Source: Lachnospira hominis (ex Liu et al. 2021)
GTDB lineage: Bacteria; Bacillota; Clostridia; Lachnospirales; Lachnospiraceae
Reading direction: 5' to 3'
NCBI RefSeq assembly: GCF_014287955.1
Contig: NZ_JACOPD010000009.1
Coordinates: 57,725 to 121,724 of the forward strand
Length of the DNA stretch: 64,000 nt
The notes beneath the pieces are model-generated. The model saw only the letters and a list, made by a program, of their open reading frames with translations. It made no database searches and was not told the DNA's origin. This document shows positions 37,201 to 44,816 of this stretch, piece by piece. The position numbers and the translations under genes are program-made. Positions within the stretch are counted from its first letter, which is position 1; every line of letters begins with the position of its first letter.

Positions 37201-38361
37201 GTGAGATTCTTATTGTACAAATGGAAAGTATTTAATCAGGAAGACATAAAGGCAGCATTAGAACGTGCAGGGCATGAAGTGCACGTATTTAATGCTGTCG
37301 ATTTTGTGCGTGAAAAACAGGAAGAAATAGAAAATATGCTTGCTGAAAAATTTGCTGGATATGACATTGTATTTTCGGTAAATTATTTTCAGGAAGTTTC
37401 GGGTGCCTGCATGAAAGCAGGGAAAAAGTATATTTCATGGACTGTAGACAGTCCGATGCTTACGATGTATCACGATTCTGTATACAATCCGTGCAATTAC
37501 ATATTTATATTTGACAAGTTTAATTATATGCAATTTAAGGCAATGGAGCTTAATCACGTATATTATCTCCCGCTTGCAGTGGATTCGGAAAGACTTGAGC
37601 ATCTGCTTGAAAATACCAAACCGGACGAGAAGGAAAAATTCAGCTCCGATATTTCATTTGTCGGAGGATTGTATGACAAGAATTCGTATGATGATATTTA
37701 TGAAAGCCTTCCACCTTATTTAAGAGGATATTTTGACTCGGCGTTTCGGGCACAGCTTGATATTTTCGGCGATAACATTTTTGACAGAATACTGACGCCA
37801 GATATTCTTGCAGAACTTTCTGAGTGTGTGGATTTCAGGCAGGATGAAAACAGCTTTTCCGATATAAAACTTATATTTACCAATACATTCCTGGGCTATA
37901 AAATGGCACAGACAGAAAGAATAGAGTGTCTTAATCTGCTTGCAAAGGCTGCAAAGGTTGACCTGTATACAGATGACCCGGCAAAGGACAGGCTAAGAAA
38001 TGTAATTATTCGTGGAACGGTCAGTTATTTTAATGATATGCCGAAAGTGTTTGCTGCAAGTAAAATCAATATGAATTTTACGATAAGAAATATTAGAAGC
38101 GGAATTCCGCTGCGTGTGTGGGACGTGCTTGGTGCGGGTGGATTTCTTCTGACTAATTTCCAGCCGGAATTTTTATCATTTTTTGAGAATGGAAAAGATA
38201 TTGTATTTTATGACAGCCTTTCCGATATGCAGGCAAAAGCTCTTTATTATCTTGAGCATGAGGACGAAAGAAAGCAGATTGCCGAAAACGGACATAAAAA
38301 GGTAAAAGAATTACACACGTATGATATAAGAATAAAGCAGATGCTTGAATATGTATTATGA
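37201..38361 (+). CDS. CgeB-like glycosyltransferase
   Basis: 386-residue protein. The N-terminal half resembles the DUF3880/CgeB N-domain (YDIVFSVNYFQEVSGACMKAG, then YISWTVDSP). The C-terminal half is a GT1-type domain with LRVWDVLGAGGFLLTNFQPE and a terminal LEHEDERKQIAENGHKKV, as in spore maturation protein CgeB and related glycosyltransferases. The start codon is GTG at 37201 with GGAG 9 bp upstream. It lies 18 bp after the dehydrogenase in one transcript. Acceptor unknown; a link to spore or cell-surface glycans is inferred from family only. Confidence 0.78.
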   Translation: MRFLLYKWKVFNQEDIKAALERAGHEVHVFNAVDFVREKQEEIENMLAEKFAGYDIVFSVNYFQEVSGACMKAGKKYISWTVDSPMLTMYHDSVYNPCNYIFIFDKFNYMQFKAMELNHVYYLPLAVDSERLEHLLENTKPDEKEKFSSDISFVGGLYDKNSYDDIYESLPPYLRGYFDSAFRAQLDIFGDNIFDRILTPDILAELSECVDFRQDENSFSDIKLIFTNTFLGYKMAQTERIECLNLLAKAAKVDLYTDDPAKDRLRNVIIRGTVSYFNDMPKVFAASKINMNFTIRNIRSGIPLRVWDVLGAGGFLLTNFQPEFLSFFENGKDIVFYDSLSDMQAKALYYLEHEDERKQIAENGHKKVKELHTYDIRIKQMLEYVL

Positions 38362-38399
38362 ACGGGCTGACACACTTAGAAAGTGTGCAGCCCGTTTTT
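38361..38399 (+). terminator. terminator after the aminotransferase operon
   Basis: Long stem AACGGGCTG-A-CACACTT (38361-38377) / AAGTGTGCAGCCCGTT (38381-38396) with an AGA loop and a single bulge, followed by five T residues. Lies between convergent genes. Confidence 0.92.
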
Positions 38400-38404
38400 A
38401 CAGT

Positions 38405-39844
38405 TTACATTGTTCTTCCGCTGAAAATACCATCATATTCGTTAAACAAATCTTCAACTGTTTTACGCATCATAACAGTTAGGTATGAATCCTTAAAAGA
38501 CAGCCCGATATAAAGATTACCGACAGCACTGTCAATAATCTGTATTTTTATAAGAAGATAATCTTCCATACGCCATGCGGCTGATGCAGCATATTCAAGG
38601 TCATATCCAGGGAAAATGCCATATTCATTTGTACACATTCCGAAATCAATAACCTGGATGCCATCGTTGTTTTTTATAGAAAGATGGCCTGTGTGAGTTG
38701 TTTTATCTATGTTTAACTGTATGCTCTTAACACCGCATGCATTTTCATCACATATATAAATTTTATCTGTTATATCACACTCAAGGCTGCTTGTGCTGCT
38801 GCCGGTAATATTCATTACAGTGCGGCTTTCGCAGTATTTTATAAGTTCATCATGTGCTTTTTTATTTTCGGGAAGAGAATCACTGTCAATTGCAGAATAA
38901 ATCTCATCCCAGAATGCATCATAGATAAGCTGTACACCGCCCTGACGCCCCTGTGCATCGGCAGTTGTAATCATAAAAATATCTTTATCAGGAACATATA
39001 ATGCGAGTTGTCCTCCCATTCCAAATAAAACATAACCACCGTTTCTGGTGAGCCATATCTGGTATCCGTAACCCTGCATTTCTTCAAACGTGCCCTGTTT
39101 TCCATATGTATCGCTCTGGAGGCTTTTTGCAGCTTTGACATAGTCTTTTGGAAAATACTGCCTGCCGTTTAAAGCACCATCACCTTTTATAAGCATCATC
39201 ATAAGAAGAATATCCCTTGAAGATGCACACATTCCGGAACCGCCCATCTCAATGCCTTGAGGGTCTGTAAGAATATGGGCATCTTTAGAAAAGCCAAGTT
39301 CGTCAAGCCCCTTGCTTCTCAGGTAATCAAGAATAGTCATTCCCGATAATTTCTCAACAAGTGCACCAAGTACATGTGTTGAAGAAGTATCATATGAAAA
39401 AACAGTTCCGGGAACATGAGTTGGTTTAGTTGTAAAAAATGAGCCGACCCAGTCTGTAACACCTGGATTTTTATAAGTAGTCTTTGTATGACATGTTTTC
39501 ATCTTCAGCATGTCACGGATAGTGAGCATTGCTGTGTATTTGTAAGTTCCGCTTTCTGGCTGCTTTTCCGGAAAATAGTCAACAATTTTATCATCAAGTT
39601 TAAGTTTGCCCTCTTCTGCAAGACATCCTATTGCCATAGAAACAAAACTTTTGGTAATTGAAAACATGCGGTGAAGAGAATCTTTATTATATGGTGCATA
39701 ATAAGTTTCAGCACATATTTTTCCATGACGCATAATAATTGCACTGTGAAGAGGAAGCTGCTGCTTCTCAAGCCGTGTCAGAAAATTTTTAACAGCATAA
39801 GAAGGTATGCCGGTGCTTTCAGGTGAAGCTGTTTCAAAAATCAT
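38405..39844 (-). CDS. beta-lactamase-fold serine hydrolase (class C-like)
   Basis: 479-residue member of the beta-lactamase/penicillin-binding-like family. Catalytic SITK (S62-K65) in MFSITKSF, the conserved Tyr at 151 (FSYDTSSTH), a later GMGGQ in place of the KTG box. No signal peptide, so a cytoplasmic esterase or peptidase is as likely as a cell-wall role. The ATG at 39844 follows AAGGAGG; longer frames read into the upstream tandem repeat and start at TTG. The leader holds three copies of a 56-bp element, the most unusual feature of this gene. Confidence 0.82.
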   Translation of the reverse strand: MIFETASPESTGIPSYAVKNFLTRLEKQQLPLHSAIIMRHGKICAETYYAPYNKDSLHRMFSITKSFVSMAIGCLAEEGKLKLDDKIVDYFPEKQPESGTYKYTAMLTIRDMLKMKTCHTKTTYKNPGVTDWVGSFFTTKPTHVPGTVFSYDTSSTHVLGALVEKLSGMTILDYLRSKGLDELGFSKDAHILTDPQGIEMGGSGMCASSRDILLMMMLIKGDGALNGRQYFPKDYVKAAKSLQSDTYGKQGTFEEMQGYGYQIWLTRNGGYVLFGMGGQLALYVPDKDIFMITTADAQGRQGGVQLIYDAFWDEIYSAIDSDSLPENKKAHDELIKYCESRTVMNITGSSTSSLECDITDKIYICDENACGVKSIQLNIDKTTHTGHLSIKNNDGIQVIDFGMCTNEYGIFPGYDLEYAASAAWRMEDYLLIKIQIIDSAVGNLYIGLSFKDSYLTVMMRKTVEDLFNEYDGIFSGRTM

Positions 39845-39849
39845 AAAAT

Positions 39850-40030
39850 CCTCCTTGTTTTGCGAAGCAAAATGCGACTGCCCCAAGCAGGAGCAGAGGA
39901 TTTGGCCTCCTTGTTTTGCGAAGCAAAATGCGACTGCCCCAAGCAGGAGCAGAGGATTTGGCCTCCTTGTTTTGCGAAGCAAAATGCGACTGCCCTATGC
40001 AGGAGCAGAGGATTTGGCCTCCTTGTTTTT
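39850..40030 (-). repeat. tandem 56-bp leader repeat (3 copies plus a partial)
   Basis: Units at 39850-39905, 39906-39961 and 39962-40017, then a 13-bp partial at 40018-40030. Copies 1 and 2 are identical; copy 3 differs at two bases. On the minus strand each unit runs CCAAATCCTC, then a TGCTCC/GGGGCA hairpin, then a TTTTGC-TTC-GCAAAA hairpin, then CAAGGAGG, so each carries its own Shine-Dalgarno sequence. In the gene-proximal copy, 39896-39903 and 39846-39853 form a perfect 8-bp pairing (AAATCCTC with GAGGATTT). No mobile-element gene is near. Confidence 0.92.
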
Positions 40031-40037
40031 ATTCATA

Positions 40038-40066
40038 ATTATAATTCATACACCACAAAACGTCAA
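40038..40066 (-). promoter_or_regulatory. promoter for the serine hydrolase
   Basis: On the minus strand TTGACG (complement of 40061-40066), 17-bp spacer, TATAAT (complement of 40038-40043). Transcription would begin near 40031, so the whole repeat array is transcribed as a leader of about 185 nt. Confidence 0.8.
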
Positions 40067-40141
40067 AAAATACTTTTAATTTCTTCACGATTGATGTAAC
40101 ATTACATATTATACTATGAAAAAATACTTTGAGGTAGAGCT

Positions 40142-41311
40142 ATGACAGAACTGTTGTTGAAAATATTTATAAAAAACAGCAATGATACCGACAATCCTGT
40201 TGTAAGGCAAAAATATGGCATGCTTTCAGGAATTGTAGGAATTACATGCAATATAATTTTATTTTTACTCAAATTTCTGGCAGGAATTATTACAGGTGCA
40301 GTATCAGTGGCAGCAGATGCGTTTAACAATCTGTCAGATGCAGGCTCATCAATTGTTACATTTATAGGATTTAAAGTTTCAGGAAAGCCCGCAGATACTG
40401 AGCATCCGTTTGGACATGGAAGAATAGAATACATATCGGGTCTTATAGTTGCGGCGGCAATTATAGTAATGGGTGTTGAACTTTTCAGAAGTTCTGTTGC
40501 ACGGATATTTAATCCTGATGAGATGTATTTCAGCATCTTATCGGTAATAATACTTGTTGGTTCGATACTGATGAAAACATGGATGTTTTTATTTAACCGT
40601 TCACTTGGAAAAAGACTTGATTCGGCAGCTATGCTTGCAACGTCCACAGACAGTCTTTCAGACTGCGTTGCAACAGCTGTTGTTCTTTTATCACTTTTAT
40701 TATGGAAAATTACAGGAATTAATATAGATGGTATTGCGGGAACAATAGTTGCCATATTTGTATTTGTTGCGGGCGTACAGGCAGCAAGAGATACTTTGCA
40801 GCCGCTTCTTGGGCAGCCGGCAGATGAGAAACTTGCACATAAAATTGAAGATACAGTCAAAGAAGATGAACATGTTATAGGTGTGCATGATCTGATTGTT
40901 CATGATTATGGTCCCGGAAGAAGATTCGCGTCACTTCATGCAGAACTTCCATACAACATGGATATGCTTGATGCACATGAGATTATAGATACAGCAGAAA
41001 AACGTGTGAAAAATAATCTGGGATGCGATATTTCAATACATCTTGACCCGGTTATAACTGATGATGAACAGATTAACGAATTGAGAAAAATAACAAATCA
41101 GATTATCAGTACAATAGATGCAAGGCTTTCAATGCATGATTTCAGGGTTATGAGAGGACCGATGATGAAAAAGCTGATGTTTGACGTGGTAGTTCCATAT
41201 GATTTTGAAATCTCTGATGATGTTTTAAAGAAAAAAATCAACTCATATATAAAAATTTATGATGATAACTGTTATGCGGTTATAAATATTGATAGGGCGA
41301 TGGTGCGTTAG
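40142..41311 (+). CDS. cation diffusion facilitator (CDF) metal exporter
   Basis: 389-residue CDF-family transporter. Six membrane segments in the first 220 residues, metal site residues D59 and D66 in DAFNNLSD (helix 2) and D170 and D174 in TDSLSDC (helix 5), HPFGHGRIEY between helices 2 and 3, then a cytoplasmic domain longer than usual (about 170 residues). It exports a divalent metal such as Mn, Zn or Fe; the Asp-rich sites do not settle which. GAGGTAGAG precedes the ATG. The diguanylate cyclase gene starts 1 bp after its stop. Confidence 0.87.
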   Translation: MTELLLKIFIKNSNDTDNPVVRQKYGMLSGIVGITCNIILFLLKFLAGIITGAVSVAADAFNNLSDAGSSIVTFIGFKVSGKPADTEHPFGHGRIEYISGLIVAAAIIVMGVELFRSSVARIFNPDEMYFSILSVIILVGSILMKTWMFLFNRSLGKRLDSAAMLATSTDSLSDCVATAVVLLSLLLWKITGINIDGIAGTIVAIFVFVAGVQAARDTLQPLLGQPADEKLAHKIEDTVKEDEHVIGVHDLIVHDYGPGRRFASLHAELPYNMDMLDAHEIIDTAEKRVKNNLGCDISIHLDPVITDDEQINELRKITNQIISTIDARLSMHDFRVMRGPMMKKLMFDVVVPYDFEISDDVLKKKINSYIKIYDDNCYAVINIDRAMVR

Positions 41312-41312
41312 T

Positions 41313-42650
41313 ATGAAAAAAATTTGGGAATTTTTTGAAAATATGGATGAATGTATGTATGTAGCTGATATTGATACACATGAGCTTATATACATGAATA
41401 AAAAAGCATTAAATATATATGGATTTAAAAGTGTTGATGAAGTTGTCGGTAAAAAATGTTATGAAATTCTGCAAAACTCATCAAGTCCGTGCAAAATCTG
41501 TAACAATGAAGATTTATCAGTTGGACAGTTTAAGGAATGGCGTTATTTTAATCCGATTCTCAACAAACATTTTATTTTAAAAGATACAATTATCGAGGAC
41601 GAAGGAAGAAGATGCCGTGCTGAGCTTGCACTTGATGTTACATTCGAGGAGCAGCAGAAAGGAATGGTTGACAACTACAGAGATCTTGAACTTGTCGTAA
41701 ATAATGGCATACGTGTTGCATTTCAGGCAACATCACCTGATGAGGAAATTGATATTATACTTGAATATATGGGGAAAGCGTTAAATGCCGACCGTGTTTA
41801 TATTGTTGAGAAAGACGAGAAAGACTTTGATAATAACACATATGAGTGGTGTGCAGACGGCGTGGAACCTGAAAAAGACAGTCTTCAGAATCTTGAGCCG
41901 GATATATGCAGAGGCTGGTATGATATGTTTGGCAAAGATAAGGACATTGTAATAGCTGATATTGATAAATTAAAGGTAGAAGAGGCCGATGTGTATGATA
42001 TATTAAGCCGGCAGAATATCAAGGCACTTGTTGCCGTGCCTCTTTATACAGATGGAAAAATAAGTGGATTTTACGGTGTTGACAATCCTCCTCAAAAATA
42101 TATGGAGTATGCACATAATATGCTTCAGATAGTAGGATATTTTATTTCTTCATGTATCAGGAGAAGAAATCTTTTAATGCAGCTTGAGAATATGAGTTAT
42201 AAAGATGCACTTACAAAACTTGGCAACAGATTTCTTGTTGAAAAGTTTGTGAAACGTCTTGATAAGAATAAATGTATCGGTGCAGTCTACTGTGACATTA
42301 CAGGACTTAAAAATGTTAATGACACACAAGGACATGAAGCGGGAGATAAACTGATTCTTCGTGCCAGTGATTGTTTAAAAAAAATATTTAGTGATTATGG
42401 AATATTCAGGATAGGAGGAGATGAATTTCTCGTATTATGTCCTGAAATTACAGAAGATGATTTATATAAAAAAACAGAGCAGTTAAAAGAATGTTCGAAG
42501 AAAAGCAATTCACTTATGGCAGTTGGTGCTGCGTGGAGAGAAAATTTCTATGAGGGTCTTGATAAGTTACTGACAGAATCAGAACATAATATGTATATAG
42601 ATAAATCCGAATATTATCGTAAAGCGGGAATTGAGAGAAGAAAATTCTGA
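41313..42650 (+). CDS. PAS-GAF-GGDEF protein, putative diguanylate cyclase
   Basis: 445-residue signalling protein. PAS-like domain about 1-115 with a Cys pair (PCKIC near residue 57), GAF-like domain about 130-285, and a C-terminal GGDEF domain from about 290 with intact G368-F372 (RIGGDEFLVL) and SYKDALTKLGNR at its start. Synthesis of c-di-GMP is therefore plausible. No RxxD inhibitory site was identified. No membrane segment. It begins just after the metal transporter stop with no separate ribosome binding site, so it depends on coupling. No EAL or c-di-GMP riboswitch was seen in the window. Confidence 0.85.
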   Translation: MKKIWEFFENMDECMYVADIDTHELIYMNKKALNIYGFKSVDEVVGKKCYEILQNSSSPCKICNNEDLSVGQFKEWRYFNPILNKHFILKDTIIEDEGRRCRAELALDVTFEEQQKGMVDNYRDLELVVNNGIRVAFQATSPDEEIDIILEYMGKALNADRVYIVEKDEKDFDNNTYEWCADGVEPEKDSLQNLEPDICRGWYDMFGKDKDIVIADIDKLKVEEADVYDILSRQNIKALVAVPLYTDGKISGFYGVDNPPQKYMEYAHNMLQIVGYFISSCIRRRNLLMQLENMSYKDALTKLGNRFLVEKFVKRLDKNKCIGAVYCDITGLKNVNDTQGHEAGDKLILRASDCLKKIFSDYGIFRIGGDEFLVLCPEITEDDLYKKTEQLKECSKKSNSLMAVGAAWRENFYEGLDKLLTESEHNMYIDKSEYYRKAGIERRKF

Positions 42651-42668
42651 AAATAATGTGTGAATTAC

Positions 42669-42697
42669 GACGGAGCCTGTTATATCCAGGCTCCGTC
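42669..42697. terminator. shared hairpin between convergent GGDEF and SDR genes
   Basis: Perfect 11-bp stem GACGGAGCCTG (42669-42679) / CAGGCTCCGTC (42687-42697) with a 7-nt loop. It includes the stop codon of the minus-strand SDR gene. Neither side has a strong U tract, so its efficiency as a bidirectional terminator is uncertain. Confidence 0.5.
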
Positions 42698-43432
42698 AAG
42701 TGTTATTATCTGTCCTGTAAGATAAGAAGGTGCATCAGCAAGCATAACAGCAAGCTTTCCGGCTTCGTCTGGTCTTCCCATTCTTCCTGCCGGGATTTCT
42801 TCAAAAAGACTGAGCTTGTCTTCGTCACTTAAAAAGGAGTTCATATCAGTATCTATTGCTCCACATGCAATTGCATTTACGCAGATTCCGCTTGGGGCAA
42901 GTTCTTTTGCAAGTGCTTTTGTGAGAGAATTGACAGCACCTTTTGTTGCAGAATATGCGGCTTCACAGCTTGCACCTGCATTTCCCCATACAGAAGAAAT
43001 ATTAATGATTCTTCCTGATTTTGCATTAATCATGTCCGGGATTGCAAAATGGCAGCAGTTATATACAGAACCGACATTTACATTCATGATTCTGTCCCAT
43101 TCGTCTCTTGTCATATCCTGAAACAGTCCGATAATAGAAATACCGGCATTATTAACAAGAATGTCAACATTACCAAAATGCCGGTGAACCTCATCAAACA
43201 TTTCCATAGCAGTGTTATAGTCACTTATGTCGCCAGTGAAGCTTTCGCAGCATACACCCAAATCTCTTATTTGTTTCTTTACATTTTCAAGCAATTCACT
43301 GTTTTTTGCACAATTAACAAAAATATTATATTCTTCATGATCATTTTTAGAAGCACTTTTTTCAGCAAAAGCAAGTGCAACAGCCCTGCCAATTCCTCTT
43401 GATGCCCCTGTTATAACAACAGTCTGTTTCAT
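42680..43432 (-). CDS. SDR-family oxidoreductase (FabG-like)
   Basis: 250-residue short-chain dehydrogenase/reductase. Cofactor motif GASRGIG at 8-14, NNAG near 97, catalytic Ser in NISSVWG and YSATKG near 163-168. Closest in look to 3-oxoacyl-ACP reductases, but it stands alone with no fatty-acid genes, so the substrate is open. The ATG at 43432 has GGAG about 10 bp upstream; the ATG at 43441 lies too close to that site. Confidence 0.83.
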   Translation of the reverse strand: MKQTVVITGASRGIGRAVALAFAEKSASKNDHEEYNIFVNCAKNSELLENVKKQIRDLGVCCESFTGDISDYNTAMEMFDEVHRHFGNVDILVNNAGISIIGLFQDMTRDEWDRIMNVNVGSVYNCCHFAIPDMINAKSGRIINISSVWGNAGASCEAAYSATKGAVNSLTKALAKELAPSGICVNAIACGAIDTDMNSFLSDEDKLSLFEEIPAGRMGRPDEAGKLAVMLADAPSYLTGQIITLDGAWI

Positions 43433-43649
43433 AATCCACATTCTCCGTAAAATATTTATTTTCTGAATATTAGAATAAACTGCAAAACTATTTTTTACAA
43501 GCAGATATTAAGTCAATCAGAAATATTTTATAAAAAATGTAGGCATAAGCATATTGACAAAATCAATCTTGTGCATCATGACGAAAAAATAATACAAATT
43601 AAAAAAATGATAAAAATCTATTGACATCATTCTACAAAATATACAGAAG
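43433..43649. other. non-coding gap, left part
   Basis: Very AT-rich. A TTGACA at 43621-43626 has no -10 box at proper spacing. I see no gene, terminator or repeat here. It is the left part of a 621-bp stretch without genes. Confidence 0.6.
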
Positions 43650-43750
43650 TTATCCACACTGAATAACCCTCATTTTATCCAAATTTTAAGTTATGCACCA
43701 AGTTATGCACATTATCCACAAAAAATATACACAATCCACATTGTGGATTA
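43650..43750. promoter_or_regulatory. DnaA-box cluster
   Basis: Two perfect DnaA boxes TTATCCACA (43650-43658 and 43712-43720), near matches TTATGCACA (43703-43711) and TTATCCAAA (43675-43683), weaker TTATGCACC (43691-43699), and an inverted TGTGGATTA (43742-43750). Two boxes abut directly at 43711/43712. AT-rich DNA lies on both sides. There is no dnaA or dnaN gene in the window. This could be an origin-like element, a DnaA-titrating site or a DnaA-regulated promoter region. Confidence 0.75.
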
Positions 43751-43917
43751 TGTTGGTAACAGGAGAATAAATGTTTTGTTAATAAATCATAAATCGTGTT
43801 TTTGGACAAAAAAATAGCCGTATTTTGCTTGACAAAAATAATGATTGTCTAGTAGTGGCTTGAAATGGAATGTTGAACAATTAATAAATGAAAAAAGTAT
43901 AAATTGCAAGAATTTAC

Positions 43918-43945
43918 TTGCTAATATCTGAAATTATGTTATAAT
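43918..43945 (+). promoter_or_regulatory. promoter for hpf
   Basis: TTGCTA (43918-43923), 16-bp spacer, extended -10 TGTTATAAT (43937-43945). The leader to the HPF start is about 100 nt. Confidence 0.65.
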
Positions 43946-44053
43946 AATCACATCAGATGAGGAACGGCTAATAATATTGAAGATAAGGATATAAGGTGAC
44001 AGATTAATGTGCCGTCGTATCTTGATAATCTATTAATAAAGGAGTTGGACATC

Positions 44054-44584
44054 ATGCGTTTTATTATAACTGGAAGGAATATCGATGTAACAGAGGGTTT
44101 GAAATCAGCAGTCGAGGAGAAGCTTGGCAAGCTTGACAGATTCTTTGCTCCTGAAACAGAAGTTAATGTAACACTTAGCGTTGAGAAGGAAAGACAGAAG
44201 ATTGAAGTTACTATACCGGTGAAAGGAAATATAATCCGTAGCGAGCAGGTCAGCAGTGATATGTATGTATCAATTGACCTCGTTGAAGAAGTTATTGAGC
44301 GTCAGCTGAAGAAATATAAGAACAAGATAGTTTCAAAGCAGCAGAATGCGGCAGCTTTTGCACAGGAATTTGTGGACAAGGATTACGATGATGAAGATGA
44401 TGTAAAGATTATCAGAACTAAGAGATTTGGAATCAAGCCGATGGATCCTGAAGAAGCATGCGTACAGATGGAACTTCTCGGACATAATTTCTACGTATTC
44501 TTCAATTCAGAGACAGAAGAAGTCAACGTTGTTTACAAGAGAAAAGGCAATACATACGGATTGATAGAGCCTGAACTTGATTAA
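44054..44584 (+). CDS. hpf: long-form ribosome hibernation promoting factor
   Basis: 176-residue long HPF. N-terminal ribosome-binding domain about 1-100 (MRFIITGRNIDVTEGLK), a charged linker about 115-130, and a C-terminal dimerisation domain about 128-176 (RTKRFGIKPMDPEEACVQM). Such proteins pair 70S ribosomes into inactive 100S dimers in stationary phase. AAAGGAG precedes the ATG at 44054; an earlier ATG at 44009 has no ribosome binding site. It lies directly ahead of secA, a common arrangement. Confidence 0.93.
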   Translation: MRFIITGRNIDVTEGLKSAVEEKLGKLDRFFAPETEVNVTLSVEKERQKIEVTIPVKGNIIRSEQVSSDMYVSIDLVEEVIERQLKKYKNKIVSKQQNAAAFAQEFVDKDYDDEDDVKIIRTKRFGIKPMDPEEACVQMELLGHNFYVFFNSETEEVNVVYKRKGNTYGLIEPELD

Positions 44585-44615
44585 TTAACATGACAATTTA
44601 ATATGATTTAAGCTG

Positions 44616-44665
44616 GCCGGATGTTATGTTGCTGTACTATACAGAAAATATAACATCCGGCTTTT
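44616..44665 (+). terminator. terminator after hpf
   Basis: Perfect 12-bp stem GCCGGATGTTAT (44616-44627) / ATAACATCCGGC (44650-44661), with an inner CTGT/ACAG stem in the loop and four T residues. Confidence 0.85.
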
Positions 44666-44739
44666 GAACTTTTACTAAAAAATTCGACAAAATTTTTAAA
44701 AACATAATTGAGATATGTCGCATATATAAGGCGTTCTAC

Positions 44740-44768
44740 TTGCTTATATTATTATTTGGTGTTACAAT
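44740..44768 (+). promoter_or_regulatory. promoter for secA
   Basis: TTGCTT (44740-44745), 17-bp spacer, TACAAT (44763-44768), with an extended TGT just before the -10 box. Confidence 0.65.
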
Positions 44769-44816
44769 TATGAATAATTTGAGTTTAATAATATTGCATT
44801 TTAAGGAGATTATGGA

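Noticed and set aside
39844..39982. N-terminal extension of the serine hydrolase through the repeats
   Set aside because: It would start at a TTG inside copy 3, with the repeat translated in shifting frames; the ATG at 39844 has an ideal ribosome binding site.
39850..40030. CRISPR-like direct repeats
   Set aside because: The units follow each other with no spacers, carry ribosome binding sites and lie in a 5' UTR; there are no cas genes.
43650..43750. Confident call of chromosomal oriC
   Set aside because: dnaA, dnaN and rpmH are not in the window and the skew of the full genome cannot be seen, so only a DnaA-box cluster is claimed.
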